Of a DNA stretch of 5,509 nucleotides, positions 5,114 to 5,509 are shown piece after piece. The notes under the pieces were generated by a model, which was given only the letters and a program-made list of their open reading frames with translations, ran no database searches and had not been told where the DNA came from. The position numbers were made by a program, and so were the translations under genes. Source of the stretch: Clostridium sp. Its GTDB lineage: Bacteria; Bacillota; Clostridia; Lachnospirales; Lachnospiraceae. The stretch lies in NCBI GenBank assembly GCA_004554205.1, contig SFNH01000116.1:1-5509 (forward strand), read 5' to 3'. Every line of letters begins with the position of its first letter. The stretch's first letter is position 1.

Positions 5114-5509
5114 TCAGCGAAGCTGCTCTGCGGCCACCTCATATGCCTTCTCAAGCGCCGCGTCCACGCCTGTCGGGTTCTTGCCGCCGGCCTGCGCCAT
5201 GTTCGGTCGTCCGCCGCCGCCGCCGCCAACCAGCGAAACGATCTCCTTGATCAGATTGCCTGCATGGGCGCCTTTCTTCTGTGCCGCATCCGTGGCTGTG
5301 ACCATCAGGTTTACCTTTCCATCCAGCACGGAAGCAAGAACGATCACACCCTCGCCGAGCTTGTCCTTAAGCTGGTCGCCGAGACCACGCAGCCCGTTCA
5401 TATCGACGCCTTCAACCTTCGCTGCCAGTACCTTCACACCGCCGATCTCGCGCACCCGATCCATCACATCGCCCAGGGACTCTCCTGCAAGCCTGCTCTT
5501 TAGCTTCTC
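5114..5509 (-). CDS. alaS: Alanyl-tRNA synthetase, C-terminal part
   Basis: The last 131 residues of AlaRS, entering from the right edge in an uninterrupted frame. The enzyme charges tRNA-Ala; this portion is the C-terminal DHHA1/C-Ala region, involved in dimerisation and tRNA contact. Diagnostic features are DKLGEGVIVLASVLDGKVNL, the HAGNLIKEI helix, and the glycine-rich motif GGGGGGRPNMAQAGG followed by a short helix that ends the protein. The catalytic and most of the editing domains are outside the window. The gene ends normally with TGA at 5116-5114. An internal GTG/ATG pair near 5467-5462 is not a start. Confidence 0.96.
   Translation of the reverse strand, partial: EKLKSRLAGESLGDVMDRVREIGGVKVLAAKVEGVDMNGLRGLGDQLKDKLGEGVIVLASVLDGKVNLMVTATDAAQKKGAHAGNLIKEIVSLVGGGGGGRPNMAQAGGKNPTGVDAALEKAYEVAAEQLR

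Overview
The window looks like chromosomal DNA from a spore-forming clostridium, most probably a Lachnospiraceae-type Firmicute of intermediate GC. The evidence is a 58-residue S21, a YqfC/YqfD sporulation pair next to phoH and ybeY, AGGAGG-like ribosome binding sites and a textbook sigma-A promoter. Every gene I can support is on the minus strand, so transcription runs from high to low coordinates. The assignment is inferred from protein families and synteny, not from a database search.

Layout in transcription order. (1) 5509-5114: the C-terminal 131 residues of alanyl-tRNA synthetase (alaS), entering from the right edge. (2) 5113-4701: about 410 bp without a credible gene, but dense in inverted and direct repeats, including a 49-bp imperfect hairpin and an 83-bp composite stem. 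This is the least explained part of the window. (3) 4699-4576: phased A-tracts, a strong promoter (TTGACG, 16 bp, extended TATAAT) and an rpsU leader whose 7-bp stem abuts the Shine-Dalgarno sequence. (4) 4575-4399: rpsU (ribosomal protein S21), closed by an intrinsic terminator at 4388-4359. (5) 4316-1267: a tightly packed cluster yqfC, yqfD, phoH, ybeY. (6) 1276-98: a DUF3048 (YerB-like) lipoprotein whose start overlaps the ybeY stop. (7) 43-1: the first 14 codons of a further gene with a signal-peptide-like N-terminus.

Functionally, alaS, rpsU, phoH and ybeY belong to translation and RNA/ribosome maintenance. yqfC and yqfD belong to the mother-cell sporulation programme. The cluster is a shortened version of the Bacillus order rpsU-yqeY-floA-yqfB-yqfC-yqfD-phoH-pgpH-ybeY-dgkA-cdd-era: yqeY, floA, yqfB and pgpH are absent from their expected places, and a lipoprotein gene follows ybeY where dgkA would be. 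Overlaps or short gaps from yqfC to the lipoprotein gene suggest one transcript, but I found no convincing promoter between the rpsU terminator and yqfC.

Most of the window is ordinary housekeeping and sporulation DNA. The points worth a second look are the structured alaS-rpsU spacer, the rpsU leader and UP-like element, and several 7-9 nt homopolymer runs inside genes.
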